64,000 bases of DNA, taken from the NCBI GenBank assembly GCA_963735175.1, contig CAVTJX010000015.1, positions 124,001 to 188,000 on the forward strand, in the 5' to 3' direction. Below the pieces are notes generated by a model, which made no database searches, was not told where the DNA came from, and saw nothing but the letters and a program-made list of their open reading frames with translations. Below, in pieces: positions 20,504 to 30,327 of the stretch (position 1 is its first letter; each line of letters opens with the position of its first letter). A program made the position numbers and the translations under genes. The DNA is from CAVTJX01 sp963735175. GTDB lineage: Bacteria; Electryoneota; RPQS01.

Positions 20504-21145
20504 TCAATCCACTTCGCGCATCAGACGGCGGTTAGCCAGGTAATGGGGCAGTTCTACCACCACCCATCCCCAGACAAGCAGATTGGCGGCGATCAGGAAG
20601 CGTCGCTGCGCAATGATGAGCGGGAGGTGAGGCTTCAGCCACGACGTCAGGAGAATCGTCGCTGCCCACGCTCCAATCGGCACTTGAAAGCGCTTTTTAG
20701 GATTCGTCCAAACATCGACAAACCGGCCCTTCAGCCTGGCCAGGATCGAACTGCGGAACAGCATCGATCCGACAACGGCGAGGATCGAAGCCATCCAGAT
20801 GTGAAGAATATCCGTGCTGGCATGAAACCAAAACTCCGTCCCGCTGCCGACCATCGCCAGATCCGGGTACATTTGCTTGTACGCGATAGCCAGATCCAAC
20901 AGGAGGACGAACGTAAATGTGGATTTATTCATGGACTGCGAGAGGGCCAGCACCCAAACGAAGAACGCCAGTCCATAGGACACGATAATGAAGCGAATGT
21001 CCCAACCTTGCAACAATCCCAGATTCAGGCAAACATCAAATCCCAAGTTCAGAAGCATGGGAACTCGGAATAATTGACCCAGGTTCCAGCACAACCACAG
21101 CGCCAGAACATAGCCCAGGTAATAGATTGCGAAGAACCAGATCAT
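20504..21145 (-). CDS. Polytopic membrane protein of unknown function, paralogue of 24049-24690
   Basis: 213-residue integral membrane protein with about six hydrophobic helices (starting MIWFFAIYYLGYVLALWLCW). Blocks shared with the plus-strand gene at 24049 include LGLLQGWDIRF against FHLLEGWDIRL, DVWTNPKKRF against DLLTNPKKRF, PIGAWA, and LVWGWVVVELP against LVWGWVALELP. Both copies are exactly 213 residues, so this is a true paralogous pair. The family is not one I recognise. The conserved GWDIR and TNPKKRF loops probably face the same side of the membrane. ATG 21145 starts directly at the first helix. Confidence 0.75.
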   Translation of the reverse strand: MIWFFAIYYLGYVLALWLCWNLGQLFRVPMLLNLGFDVCLNLGLLQGWDIRFIIVSYGLAFFVWVLALSQSMNKSTFTFVLLLDLAIAYKQMYPDLAMVGSGTEFWFHASTDILHIWMASILAVVGSMLFRSSILARLKGRFVDVWTNPKKRFQVPIGAWAATILLTSWLKPHLPLIIAQRRFLIAANLLVWGWVVVELPHYLANRRLMREVD

Positions 21146-21176
21146 GTGGGAAGCGCTTTACGAGCGTCAGATTTCA

Positions 21177-21572
21177 CTAACTGGTGATAGCGGGCCATCC
21201 GGATAGATCATACGGTTTGTTGCTTTGAATCATGAACATGAGTGACGTAATTGGCGTGTCGGTCTGTCCCACGGTCCAGCGGGCTTCAATATAATCCAAG
21301 TCGCCTTCGTACGCGTCCGCGTAAACGGCCTGCATGTCATTGACACTCAAGGTCACCCTGGCGCGGCCGCCGCTAAAAAGCGGTTGAAACTTGTGGCTTA
21401 ATAAAACGCCGCCCTTTTTCGTGATCAGATCGAACTCTGTGTCAGCACTGTCGATGGCATTTGAAAGTTCAAAAACCACCGGTTCATCTTCGTCGACCAA
21501 CTCCTTAAATGAAATCTCGCCCGTTTGCAGACTGTATTCATCAAGCTGCAGGGCAAACTGCCGGACTGCCAT
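21177..21572 (-). CDS. Hypothetical protein, 131 residues
   Basis: Small soluble acidic protein. The start is set at 21572 because GGAGG lies 5 bases upstream; a longer frame to 21644 exists but has no ribosome site. The sequence (MAVRQFALQLDEYSLQTGEI, later LFSGGRARVTLSVNDMQAV) looks beta-rich, ending in DLSGWPAITS. No domain is recognised. It lies 31 bases upstream of the membrane protein gene on the same strand, so the two may be co-transcribed. Confidence 0.65.
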   Translation of the reverse strand: MAVRQFALQLDEYSLQTGEISFKELVDEDEPVVFELSNAIDSADTEFDLITKKGGVLLSHKFQPLFSGGRARVTLSVNDMQAVYADAYEGDLDYIEARWTVGQTDTPITSLMFMIQSNKPYDLSGWPAITS

Positions 21573-22112
21573 GACGACCTCCATATGTTGCCGGAAATGG
21601 ACCGTAAATGTGGAGTGCAATCTCGACTGATGAGGCCGCGGCATTCCGGTACGTTTTCAGTCGTGCCTGTACAGCGTAGTGTGCAGATGCAGGACGACCG
21701 GGAGCCATGCGGCTGGCCGTAGCGCACTCGTCAGGGACAATTACGGGTTTGGAAAGTAGTGGAAGGCGGGGCGGACGCTGGTATCATGGCCGTGAGAACC
21801 TGGCCGACCGCTTGGATCGTAGTAGCCGTTACGGTTCACCCCACTCTGCTTAGAAACATAAGGAAAGGCAGCGCGGATGTCAACTCGAATTGTCGTCTGC
21901 CGATCGCCTTCGTGCAGCGGCGATGGGCTAAAAAACTCCTGTATGTATCATATACTCATATTATTACGCGAGCAATGCCAAAACACAACCAGAACTGTAG
22001 AGGCACATTCACTCGACAAAAATGAGTCAGGCCATGTTGCCTGAGATCATCGCAGCACTCACCCTCACGCGCTACGGGATGCGTAAACGAATTCAACTCC
22101 GGGAGATAAATA
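21573..22112. other. 540-base intergenic region, nothing recognised
   Basis: Lies between the 5' end of the 131-residue gene and the terminator of the RRM gene. Short open frames on both strands lack ribosome sites and domains. Confidence 0.4.
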
Positions 22113-22143
22113 AAGGGCTGTTCCCCTTAGGGGAACAGCCCTT
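22113..22143 (-). terminator. Intrinsic terminator of the RRM protein gene
   Basis: 13-bp stem AAGGGCTGTTCCC with its complement and a 5-base loop. On the minus strand it is followed by TTATTTATC. Located 22 bases after the RRM stop. Confidence 0.85.
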
Positions 22144-22165
22144 CACAGCATTCAAGCGGGGCGAT

Positions 22166-22441
22166 TTAGTAGCGGTCACGCCGAGGAGGACGATCTTCCT
22201 TCGGCTTGGCCTCGTTGACCACCAACTTACGACCCTGCATTTCCATCTCGTTCAGGGCGCCAATGGCCGTCTTGGCCTCGGCGGCATTCGGCATTTCCAC
22301 GAATCCAAACCCTTTGCTGCGGCCGGTCATGCGATCCATGACCACGCTTACGCGGTCGACTTTGCCATGCGCCTCGAAGAGGTCACGGAGATCATCTTCG
22401 GTCGTGGTGTACGACAAATTGCCGACGTAAATGTTGACCAT
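22166..22441 (-). CDS. RNA-binding protein with a single RRM domain
   Basis: 91-residue RNA-recognition-motif protein of the bacterial glycine-poor type. RNP2 is IYVGNL (residues 4-9) and RNP1 is KGFGFVEM (about 43-50), with the usual beta-alpha-beta-beta-alpha-beta spacing and a short basic tail (PPRRDRY). The start is clear: AAGGATTAGAAG precedes the ATG at 22441. Relatives in other bacteria are often cold- or stress-induced RNA chaperones; that role is inference here. A 900-base gene-free stretch lies upstream. Confidence 0.93.
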   Translation of the reverse strand: MVNIYVGNLSYTTTEDDLRDLFEAHGKVDRVSVVMDRMTGRSKGFGFVEMPNAAEAKTAIGALNEMEMQGRKLVVNEAKPKEDRPPRRDRY

Positions 22442-23359
22442 CTTCTAATCCTTTTCCAAACTTGCGGGGACATTGTCCCCAGATTGTCACCTGCTACGCT
22501 ATCGACAAGCCGAAAAAGGACCAGTAGACCAAGACCTTCTCGTGACACGGGCCTGCGAAGAGCCCCTCATGGAGCACCGATTGATAGGGTGAAATATGCG
22601 CAAAGAAAACGCAGAATGCAAGTCCAATCCGCGAGAAAATTCAGGTTTAGGGGGATTAATTCGACTTCGTTATCCATTTTACATCTCCGCTGCGGTCAGC
22701 CGAATGATAGGAAATGCAGAGGTTAAACTTTGACGAGAGAATTCAAATCCTGCAATAATTTTGTTAATTACTGTATATAATCATAATACAAAATACAAGA
22801 GTGCAAAGTTATGATATCTTCTAATGCTTGACGCCACCTCAAATTGACGCATTCTGGCCATTGAACAGTCGAATTTCGCGACAAAAGTCCGATACCGAAC
22901 ACGTTACTCTGTTCCGGTACCCATTGACATTTTCAGGGGTGACGGGCTTTTTACCGTTCCATAGCCCCACGGATGCGAGGACAAGAGCAGAGGCATTGGT
23001 GTAAAGAAACGGCACGAAGAGAGCCCATCGGCGCGCTTCGGAGGCATTGGTTTAGGATCACTTCTCGCCCGAACCAGTGCATTAATTCTGTTTAAGCTCT
23101 ATAATTCATTAACGGTTGTGTAACTACCCCCGTCCCGGAGCGACTTTTCGTCCGTTATTGGCCGTGGTTCGGGAAGATCCATGGCCTCACCGACTCTTTG
23201 CATTCTTCACGCTTTTATCCGGAAGACTTGACAAAGTAACGGGAGTTTGACTATTTTGTACCGGATGCAGCGATGTTCTGTGATCCGCCTCTCGTATTCC
23301 TGCACCGACAACATCATCCGTCACAGTCAGCGCTCTTTCTGTGTTTGAGGAGGTGTCCC
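22442..23359. other. 920-base intergenic region between divergent genes
   Basis: Separates the RRM gene (minus) from the 23360 gene (plus). AT-rich around 22740-22830. A TTGACG/AATAAT pair with 18-base spacing lies at 22730-22759 on the plus strand but leads to no gene. A better promoter candidate is at 23228-23257. No RNA gene was recognised. Confidence 0.45.
23228..23257 (+). promoter_or_regulatory. Possible sigma70 promoter for 23360 gene
   Basis: Perfect TTGACA at 23228-23233 with TATTTT at 23252-23257 (18-base spacer), about 100 bases before the start codon. Confidence 0.45.
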
Positions 23360-23876
23360 ATGGCGTTTTCCATCACGCAAGTTATCTACGAGTGGATGCA
23401 CGAGAAACGAATTGTCACGGCGGTGGCCCAGGAGATGCGCAGCAAAGAAGGAACACTTCTCGGCGAAGCTCCGACCGTCAAATCCACACGCGAAGTTGGG
23501 GGCGGATGAACTGATACCGTTGTTCCAGGCGATCCGGAATATCGGCTACGGTTCGGAATTAGAGGGCATCCTGCACCGCTTTATCGGCGCGCTCCGGGAC
23601 TCGGACCGGAAGGAGAGCGCGGAAACAACGGACATGGTGCCACAGGTATTGGCACTCGCCCGTGGACTGGGAATTCTATCGGACTGCGCGGGACGGATTC
23701 CACACGTCCGCGACGAAGTGGAATTGACGCGGCTGTGTACGATGCTGCGCACGGAGATTCTGCCCGTGGTGCTGAAAATGGAGAGCATGATGGCGTCACG
23801 GATCAAAGAGATCCGGCGCACTCAGACGGAAACGCCCCGTGATGATCTGTTGGCGATTCAACCCGCCGCATCCTGA
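23360..23876 (+). CDS. Hypothetical protein, about 171 residues, frame broken once
   Basis: ATG 23360 with GAGGAGG about 7 bases upstream. The first frame stops at 23509 and the reading continues in the next frame to 23876. Removing one G from the GGGGG run at 23500-23504 joins them as TREVGADELIPLF, so this is probably a homopolymer error. The protein is alpha-helical with no recognised domain (FQAIRNIGYGSELEGILHRF, VLKMESMMASRIKEI). It lies upstream of the membrane protein at 24049, possibly in one transcript. Confidence 0.65.
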
Positions 23877-24048
23877 AATTCCTCGATGGCGACGGCAGTA
23901 CGAAGGGCGACACGACATGGGGAGGGAGGCGCATCTGTCAGACGGTTCGCGGCTCCGCGCACATTGCAGCGTTAATTTTCGCAGACGAAACAAATTCGAC
24001 TGCCGGTTCTGTGGGCAAAGCAGCTTCTACGTCCCTTTTCGACACTCC

Positions 24049-24690
24049 GTGGATCCCAATTCCCTCGTCTATTATGCCGGCTTCGTGCTGGCCATTTATC
24101 TCTGCCGCAGCCTGGGAGCCATTTTTTTTATCCCCATGCTGCTGGACATGGCGTTCAACCTGGCGCTGAATTTCCATCTACTCGAAGGGTGGGATATCCG
24201 GCTGCTGATGGTTGGCTATGGATTCGCGGTGTTCCTGTGGGTGCTGGCGTTGTCGGGAGCCTTCAACAAAACCACATTTGTCGCCGTGCTGCTGTTGGAT
24301 CTGACTTTGATCTACACCGAAATTCTGCCGTCGATGCAGGCCGCGGGCACGGGGCAGGACTTCTGGTTTAAGACGAGCACTGGAATTGTCGAGGTCTGGT
24401 TGCTTTCGACCTTTGTCGTGGTCAGCTCGATTGTGATTCGCAGCACGCTCATCGCAAAAATTCGCGGCAAGTTCGTCGATCTCCTGACGAATCCGAAAAA
24501 GCGCTTTCTGTTGCCGATCGGTGCGTGGGCCGGAATTATCCTGCTCAGCGGGCAACTGCGGGACTATCTGCCGCCCTGGATCGTCCGTCACCGGTTCGAC
24601 ATCGCCGCGCAGATTCTCGTTTGGGGTTGGGTTGCCTTGGAACTGCCGTTCTTCATTATGTATCATCGCGTGAAACGGCGCTATCAATAA
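24049..24690 (+). CDS. Polytopic membrane protein of unknown function, paralogue of 20504-21145
   Basis: Integral membrane protein with about six helices. The frame is open from 23839, but the GTG at 24049 (VDPNSLVYYAGFVLAIYL) gives exactly 213 residues and aligns end to end with the minus-strand paralogue, so it is preferred; the extra N-terminal residues have no counterpart. Shared landmarks are LLEGWDIRL, LALSGAFNKTTF, LTNPKKRF, PIGAWAGIILL and LVWGWVALELP. Function is unknown. A terminator follows at 24715. Confidence 0.75.
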   Translation: MDPNSLVYYAGFVLAIYLCRSLGAIFFIPMLLDMAFNLALNFHLLEGWDIRLLMVGYGFAVFLWVLALSGAFNKTTFVAVLLLDLTLIYTEILPSMQAAGTGQDFWFKTSTGIVEVWLLSTFVVVSSIVIRSTLIAKIRGKFVDLLTNPKKRFLLPIGAWAGIILLSGQLRDYLPPWIVRHRFDIAAQILVWGWVALELPFFIMYHRVKRRYQ

Positions 24691-24714
24691 CGCTGCTTTC
24701 CGTTGTGTATCATG

Positions 24715-24738
24715 ACCTTCTTGTGGGAAGGTTTTTTT
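24715..24738 (+). terminator. Intrinsic terminator after membrane protein gene
   Basis: Stem ACCTTC/GAAGGT with loop TTGTGG, followed by six T residues. Confidence 0.8.
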
Positions 24739-24739
24739 G

Positions 24740-25211
24740 TGCGAATCGGACACCAGCGAACCTGATCACTGGCCATTGGCGATGACCTTGACGAATTGGT
24801 GGCACTGGCAAATGCGAAGCAAGCGGGAGCAGCAGTTGGAGTTCCTATTTCTTCCCTCAAAGTTAAGAGGCTGTCCGATGGCAGACCTCTCTTTTTGAAA
24901 ATAACATGCCTACCATTTAAAATTGACCATCTTTACCATCCAGTACGGATTCGGGAAACCCCAGGAATACCCTACGTTTATTCCTGCTGGAAAGTAGGTA
25001 TTAAATAGGATAGTTTTTATCTTAATATCTAATCTGGCGAAAAATGCATTCGCTGCGAGAGTTTTAAGCTACGTAAATAAATATTCTTAGGGAAAGAAGT
25101 TATTCTTACTTCGTACTTATTGGCGGATTACATTTCCTTGACAATCTGGTGCCGGACATACAATATATTCTTGTCAACAATGGCCGAACAATCCTCAGTA
25201 GTGGATGATAC
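24740..25211. other. 470-base region upstream of the heme operon
   Basis: AT-rich, with no convincing gene. It ends in the heme-operon promoter at 25138-25166. A short inverted pair (AAGAGGCTGTCC and GGCAGACCTCTCTTT) near 24865-24895 resembles a weak terminator. Confidence 0.4.
25138..25177 (+). promoter_or_regulatory. Promoter of the heme operon with flanking inverted repeat
   Basis: Perfect TTGACA (25138-25143), 17-base spacer, CAATAT (25161-25166), about 45 bases before hemC. TTGACAA at 25138-25144 is mirrored by TTGTCAA at 25171-25177. This inverted repeat spans the whole core promoter and could be an operator or chance; no known repressor site is matched with certainty. Confidence 0.6.
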
Positions 25212-26184
25212 ATGCGCATTGGAACACGCGGCAGCGCATTAGCCCGCGTTCAAGCTCACCTGGTGGCCCAGCAACTTTCCGAACGGCTCGGCAGTCCCGT
25301 TGAAATCCTCGTAATTCAGACGCAGGGTGACAAAGTGACTGACCGGCCGCTGCGCGAGTTGGAAGGTCGTGGCTATTTTACGAAAGAAATCGAAGAAGCG
25401 CTGCTGAATAAGTCGATTGATGTGGCAGTGCATTCCTTCAAGGACATGCCGTCAAAAGCGCCGGAAGGCCTCGGCGGTGGCGGCAGTCAGTTCCCGCGAA
25501 GATCCGGCAGACCTCCTGATAGTCCGGCCCGACGCTTACTCGGCGGCGGAGCGCGAAATTCCCGTACGGCAGGGTGCCACCGTGGGCACCAGCGCCGTGC
25601 GGCGTGAAACTCAAATCCTGGCATTGCGGCCGGAAGTGGTGAACAAGGACTTACGCGGCAATGTGCCAACCCGGATTGCGAAATTGTCGAGCGGCCAGTA
25701 TGATGCGATCTTTTTAGCGTCGGCCGGTGTGCGGCGCTTGAACCTGGACTTAACGGGGTTTCATGTAGTTCGGTTGGATCCAACGCGTTTCGTGCCGTCC
25801 CCGGGGCAGGGCGCGCTGGCGATCCAAATGCGCGAAGACGACGCGCAGTTCGATCTTGTGCGCGGCGCGTTGCACGATGAAGCAACGGGCACAGCCACGG
25901 CAATTGAGCGTTCGGTTCAGCATCGCTTCGGCGGTGGTTGCGGTTTACCCCTTGGCGCATATGCCCATTGGAACGATTCCGAGTGGCATCTGTACGGATT
26001 CTGGGGCGGAGATCGCAGCCACCCGGTATGGGCGGAAGTCCATGCCGACAGGCCGGAAGAGATGGCTGATCAGTTGTACTCAGCCCTTGAAAGGTCTTCA
26101 CACCATGACGCCACGTGTATTGATCACGCGGAACGCGACCAAGGCGAAAGCATTGGTTCAGGCACTTCAGGATTACGGCTTTGA
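25212..26184 (+). CDS. hemC: Porphobilinogen deaminase (hydroxymethylbilane synthase), frame broken once
   Basis: Joins four porphobilinogens into hydroxymethylbilane, cytoplasmic. Start MRIGTRGSALARVQAHLVA is typical. DVAVHSFKDMPS and later AVRRETQIL, VPSPGQGALAIQ and the dipyrromethane-cofactor cysteine in FGGGCGLPLG are all present. The first frame ends at 25607; the true frame continues from about 25474 (AVAAVSSREDPADLL). One G too many in CCTCGGCGG explains the break. The last 26 codons overlap hemD in another frame, so the exact C-terminus (26106-26184) is uncertain. First gene of the heme operon. Confidence 0.9.
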
Positions 26185-26861
26185 AGCCTCGGTTGTCCCG
26201 GTCACGAAGACGGTTTTTCTGCATCAGGAAAATGAACTTCCCGAACCGGAAGAGTTTAATTGGGTAGCATTCACGAGCGCGACGGCTGTGGAAGCGTTTG
26301 CAATGGCGCTGGAGGAATCCGAACGCGCTGTGCCGCAACGGCCCAAACTGGCCGCCGTTGGTCAAGCCACGGCGTATGCGGTGCGGCAGCGACTGCGCGA
26401 TCCGCATCTGGTTCAGTCACGTGGGGGCGGCGTGGAACTGGCGGACGCCCTGCTGGAAGAAGAAAAGGGCAACACCGACTGGTCGGCACTCTGGCCGTGC
26501 GCTGAGGAACCGCTACCGGAGTTTCCGCAGCGATTGGAAGCGGCGGGCGTCAGCGTGGAACCGTGGGTTTGTTATACCACCAAACCGATTCCGGTCGAGG
26601 AGCTGCGCGATGAGCTGAAGAAAGCCGCACCGTGGCAGACGGCGCGTGTTTGCCGCTCCCAGCGCTGTGCGCGCCTTTGCCGAAGCCTGGGACGAGGACT
26701 GGGATTTTAACTGCGTCGCCATCGGTGACACGACGGCGGGCGCGTTGAAGAACGCGGGCGCTTCCTGCGTATTTGTCAGTGGTGGGACGGGAACGTCAGA
26801 TCTGCTGAGCGCGGTGATCGCCGCGGTCGAGAACAAGACTCTCCCGGCCCAGGGTTTATAA
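26105..26861 (+). CDS. hemD: Uroporphyrinogen-III synthase, frame broken once
   Basis: Cyclises hydroxymethylbilane with inversion of ring D. About 251 residues after correction, a normal length. MTPRVLITRNATKAKALVQAL at the start, FTSATAVEAF and the C-terminal IGDTTAGALKNAG match the family, which is otherwise poorly conserved. The frame shifts near 26644: the first reading ends at 26710, while VFAAPSAVRAFAEAW continues in the next frame to 26861. It lies between hemC and hemE, which supports the call. Confidence 0.85.
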
Positions 26862-26886
26862 CCTCAAACTTGCGAGCTTGAGACCC

Positions 26887-27957
26887 ATGTTTCCATCCGC
26901 CGCCGACGGCCAGCCTGTAAAGGCGCAGACCGCCCTGGCCGGCTCGAAGTTCCTGCGCGCGGCCCGGGGTGAGGCGCTATCCGTGCCTCCCGTGTGGCTG
27001 ATGCGTCAGGCCGGTCGTTATCTCCCCGAGTACCTGAAGGTGCGCGCGCAGCACGACTTTCTGGAAGTTTGCCGGACGCCTGACTTGGCGTGTGAAGTGA
27101 CTGTGCAACCGATTCGCCGGTTTGGTTTCGACGCGGCGATTCTGTTCAGCGACATCCTCGTGCCCCTTGTTCCCATGGGAGTCGATCTCTCATTTGGCAA
27201 GGGGCACGGGCCTATTATCGCCAACCCCGTGCGGACGCGGGCCGACGCCCTGAAGCTGAAACGCATTGAACCGCGCGAAAGTTTGAAGGACGTGCTCGAC
27301 TCGATCCGCATGATCCGCGCGGAGCTGCCGCCGGAGGTGGCGCTGATCGGCTTTGCCGGCGCGCCATTCACACTGGCAACCTATATGATTGAAGGCGGCA
27401 AGCCCGACCCCTTTGCCCACGTGAAGGGGATGCTCTACAGCGACCCGGACGCCTTCCGCGCGCTGCTGGAGACGCTGGGCGACATGGTAAGCGACTACCT
27501 GGCGGCGATGGTTGAAGCGGGGGCGGACGCGGCGCAACTGTTCGACACATGGGCGGGGATTCTGCCCGCGCGCGAGTTCCGCGCGGTGAACCTGCCCGTC
27601 TTGCAGTCCATTTTTTCCCGCCTGAAACCGCTGAATGTTCCCTTGACGTATTTTGTGCTGGCGGGCATGCATCTGCTGGAAGAGATTCGCGATACCGGCG
27701 CGACCGTGGCCGGACTGGATTGGCGGACACCGATTGGCGAGGCCAGGCGCGTACTGGGGCGCGGGATGACGCTGCAGGGGAATCTCGATCCGACGGTGCT
27801 GCTGGGGAATGAAGCCGCGATTCGCCGCGAGACGCGGCGGGTGATCGACGAAGCGCAGGGCGGCGGACACATTTTCAATCTGGGCCACGGCATTTTGCCG
27901 ATCACGCCGCTGCCGGCGGTGGAGATCATGCTGGATGAAATTCGCGGAGGGCGGTAA
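26887..27957 (+). CDS. hemE: Uroporphyrinogen decarboxylase
   Basis: Decarboxylates uroporphyrinogen III to coproporphyrinogen III. 356 residues from ATG 26887 (a TTG three codons earlier is less likely). Family signatures are intact: PVWLMRQAGRYLPEY, ILFSDILVPL, GFAGAPFTLATYMIEG, and GNLDPTVLLG near the end. No frame problem. The stop overlaps the hemN start as TAATG. Confidence 0.96.
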   Translation: MFPSAADGQPVKAQTALAGSKFLRAARGEALSVPPVWLMRQAGRYLPEYLKVRAQHDFLEVCRTPDLACEVTVQPIRRFGFDAAILFSDILVPLVPMGVDLSFGKGHGPIIANPVRTRADALKLKRIEPRESLKDVLDSIRMIRAELPPEVALIGFAGAPFTLATYMIEGGKPDPFAHVKGMLYSDPDAFRALLETLGDMVSDYLAAMVEAGADAAQLFDTWAGILPAREFRAVNLPVLQSIFSRLKPLNVPLTYFVLAGMHLLEEIRDTGATVAGLDWRTPIGEARRVLGRGMTLQGNLDPTVLLGNEAAIRRETRRVIDEAQGGGHIFNLGHGILPITPLPAVEIMLDEIRGGR

Positions 27958-29351
27958 TGAGCGGGGCGCGGCTAAGCGGGATTTCCGAAGAGCGGATTTT
28001 TGAGCTGGTGGAACGGCTGGACACGCGCGGTCCGCGCTACACGTCGTACCCGACGGTGCCCGTGTGGCAGGATCATTTTCCCGCAGAGCCGTTTCTGGAA
28101 TCGCTTGCGCGCTTTGGCGAGGAAGGGCGGCCCGTCGCCGTTTACCTCCATCTCCCCTACTGCAAGCTGCGTTGTTTGTACTGCGGGTGCAATTCGTATA
28201 TTTCGAGCGACACCGAGCGCATGACTCGCTACGGAGAGGCGCTGTTGCTGGAGATCGACCGCGCGGCGGCGTTGATCCCGCGCGAGGCGCGGCACGGGCA
28301 ACTGCACCTGGGCGGCGGCACGCCAACGCACCTGCCGCCGGCGCTGCTGGCGGAGATTCTCGACCGCGTGATTGCACGCGTGCCGGGAACAGCCCATGCG
28401 GAGCGCTCGATTGAAGTCGATCCGCGCGTGACGACGGACGAGTATCTGAAGCTGCTGGCCGAGCGCGACTTCACGCGGATTTCCATTGGCTTGCAAGATC
28501 TTGATCCGCGCGTACAGCAGGCCGTGCGGCGCGTGTTCACTTACGAACAGATGGCGGACTTTGTGGGGCGCGCGCGGAGCTTCGGCTTTACGAGCGTCAA
28601 CATCGATCTGATTTACGGCCTGCCGCTGCAGACGCGGACGACGTGGGCCGCGACCCTGAACCGGATTATGGACCTGTCGCCCGACCGCCTGGCGTGCTTC
28701 GGGTACGCGCATCTGCCGTCGAAGATCAAGCACCAGCAGGCGATCAACGAAGCGGATCTGCCCGATCCGCGCACGCGGCTGGGCATGCTGCTGGACGCAA
28801 ACCGTTTCTTCACCGACAACGGCTACGAAGCCATCGGCATGGACCATTTCGCGAAGCCGGGCGACGAGCTGGCGGAGGCGATGAAGACCGGGCGGGTGTG
28901 GCGGAATTTCATGGGCTACACGACAAACCGCGGGATGGAACTGCTGGGCCTGGGGTGCTCGTCGATCAGCGAATTCGGTGATCTGTTCGCGCAGAATCTG
29001 GTGTCGCCGGAGATTTACGGCGAAGTGATGCACGCCGGGAACTGGGCAGTGCACCGCGGACACCAACTCGACCGCGAAGACAGGGTGCGCAAGCAACTGA
29101 TCAATCATTTGATGTGCAACCTCGAGATTGAGATCCCGGCCGAGGCGCGCGCCGGCGGGAACGGCCTGCTGGCATCGCTGGAAGCGGCTCTGGAGTCACT
29201 GCGGCCGTTCGTGGATGAAGGTCTGATTCTGGAAACCGGGCGCGGTTTTTCGGTTACGCCCCTCGGACAACTTTTCCTCCGCAATTTGGCGATGCCGTTT
29301 GATCGTTACCTGACCCAGCAAACGGGCGCGACTTTTTCCCGTACGGTGTGA
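27957..29351 (+). CDS. hemN: Oxygen-independent coproporphyrinogen III oxidase (radical SAM)
   Basis: Converts coproporphyrinogen III to protoporphyrinogen IX without oxygen. 464 residues, typical HemN length. The radical-SAM cluster motif is CKLRCLYCGC (CxxxCxxC plus the extra Cys of HemN). RYTSYPT at the N-terminus, LHLGGGTPTHL, RISIGLQDLDPRVQQAV, DLIYGLPLQT and the FMGYTT element mark true HemN rather than HemW. It overlaps hemE by one base. This choice implies anaerobic or microaerobic heme synthesis. Confidence 0.96.
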   Translation: MSGARLSGISEERIFELVERLDTRGPRYTSYPTVPVWQDHFPAEPFLESLARFGEEGRPVAVYLHLPYCKLRCLYCGCNSYISSDTERMTRYGEALLLEIDRAAALIPREARHGQLHLGGGTPTHLPPALLAEILDRVIARVPGTAHAERSIEVDPRVTTDEYLKLLAERDFTRISIGLQDLDPRVQQAVRRVFTYEQMADFVGRARSFGFTSVNIDLIYGLPLQTRTTWAATLNRIMDLSPDRLACFGYAHLPSKIKHQQAINEADLPDPRTRLGMLLDANRFFTDNGYEAIGMDHFAKPGDELAEAMKTGRVWRNFMGYTTNRGMELLGLGCSSISEFGDLFAQNLVSPEIYGEVMHAGNWAVHRGHQLDREDRVRKQLINHLMCNLEIEIPAEARAGGNGLLASLEAALESLRPFVDEGLILETGRGFSVTPLGQLFLRNLAMPFDRYLTQQTGATFSRTV

Positions 29352-29378
29352 GTAGATGGAATCCGAAGCGTGAAGACG

Positions 29379-30327
29379 ATGAACGAAGCGCTTTTGCTGG
29401 CCAACATGGGCGGACCGTCCGCGCCCAGCGAAGTCCGAAAGTACTTGCGAGCGATCTTTCGTGATCGCGCCATTCTCCCTATGCCCGACCTGCTGCGCTA
29501 TCCGTTGGCGAGCCTGATCAGCGCCCGGCGCGCGCCGAAGGTAGCCGCGCGCTACGGCCTGATCGGCGGGGCTTCTCCCCTGCCCGGGTGGACGCAGGCA
29601 CAACGCGACGAAGTGGAGAAGGCGCTGCGCGAAGACGGTTCCGAAATGCCGGTTGCATACGCCTTTCGCTACACGTCGCCGACACTGGAAGAGGCGCTGA
29701 ATAATTTGCACCGGCGGGGCGTAACTCGCGTGACGCTGTTGCCGTTGTTCCCACATTACACACGCGCGATGACGGGTTCGGTGGTGCGGGAAGCGCTGCG
29801 CGTGGCGAAGCCGCGCGGGATTAAGCTGCGCGCAGTGGGTGCGTGGGGGAATCGCGACGCGGTGTTGGACTTGTGGCGCGAAAATCTGGCCGCGGCGCTG
29901 GTGGAAGCGGGCGCGGGGGCGCGCGTGCTGTTCGTGGCACATGGAATTCCCGAACGCAGCGTGAAACGCGGCGAGGATTATCCCTGCCGCGTGATGGACA
30001 CGGCCTTGAAACTTGCCGCTTCACTGCCTCCAGACGCGGCGTGGTCCGTGGCGTTTCAGAAGCAAGGTCGGGCCGGTGGCATGGACTCAACCGTACCTTG
30101 AAGACGAATTGACGCGTTTCTGCCGCACGCCCGAACCGCTGGTGATCATGCCGCTGTCGTTCGTGGCCGATTGCCTGGAAACGCTCTACGATCTGGACAT
30201 CGTCGCGGCAAGTAAAGCGCGGAAAGCGGGTGTCACGCGAGTCGTGCGGGTGGGCGCGTTTAATCAGGATCCCCGGTTTGCACGGGTGCTGGCACGAATG
30301 GTGTACGAGGGAAGTTATGTCGCCTGA
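29379..30327 (+). CDS. hemH: Ferrochelatase, frame broken once
   Basis: Inserts Fe(II) into protoporphyrin IX. About 315 residues after correction. LLLANMGGPSAPSEV, YGLIGGASPL and the catalytic-His segment VAHGIPERSVKRG are in the first part; SKVGPVAWTQPYLED and PLSFVADCLETLYDLD follow after a frame change. Removing one A near 30060 gives SVAFQSKVGP, the family consensus, so the break is probably an error. A GTG at 29370 is an alternative start. The last 11 bases overlap hemY. Confidence 0.93.

Noticed and set aside
20426..21073. 215-codon plus-strand frame
   Set aside because: Antisense to the membrane protein; the minus frame has clear transmembrane helices and a paralogue.
22022..22726. 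234-codon plus-strand frame over the RRM gene
   Set aside because: Antisense shadow; the minus frame has perfect RNP1 and RNP2 motifs and its own ribosome site and terminator.
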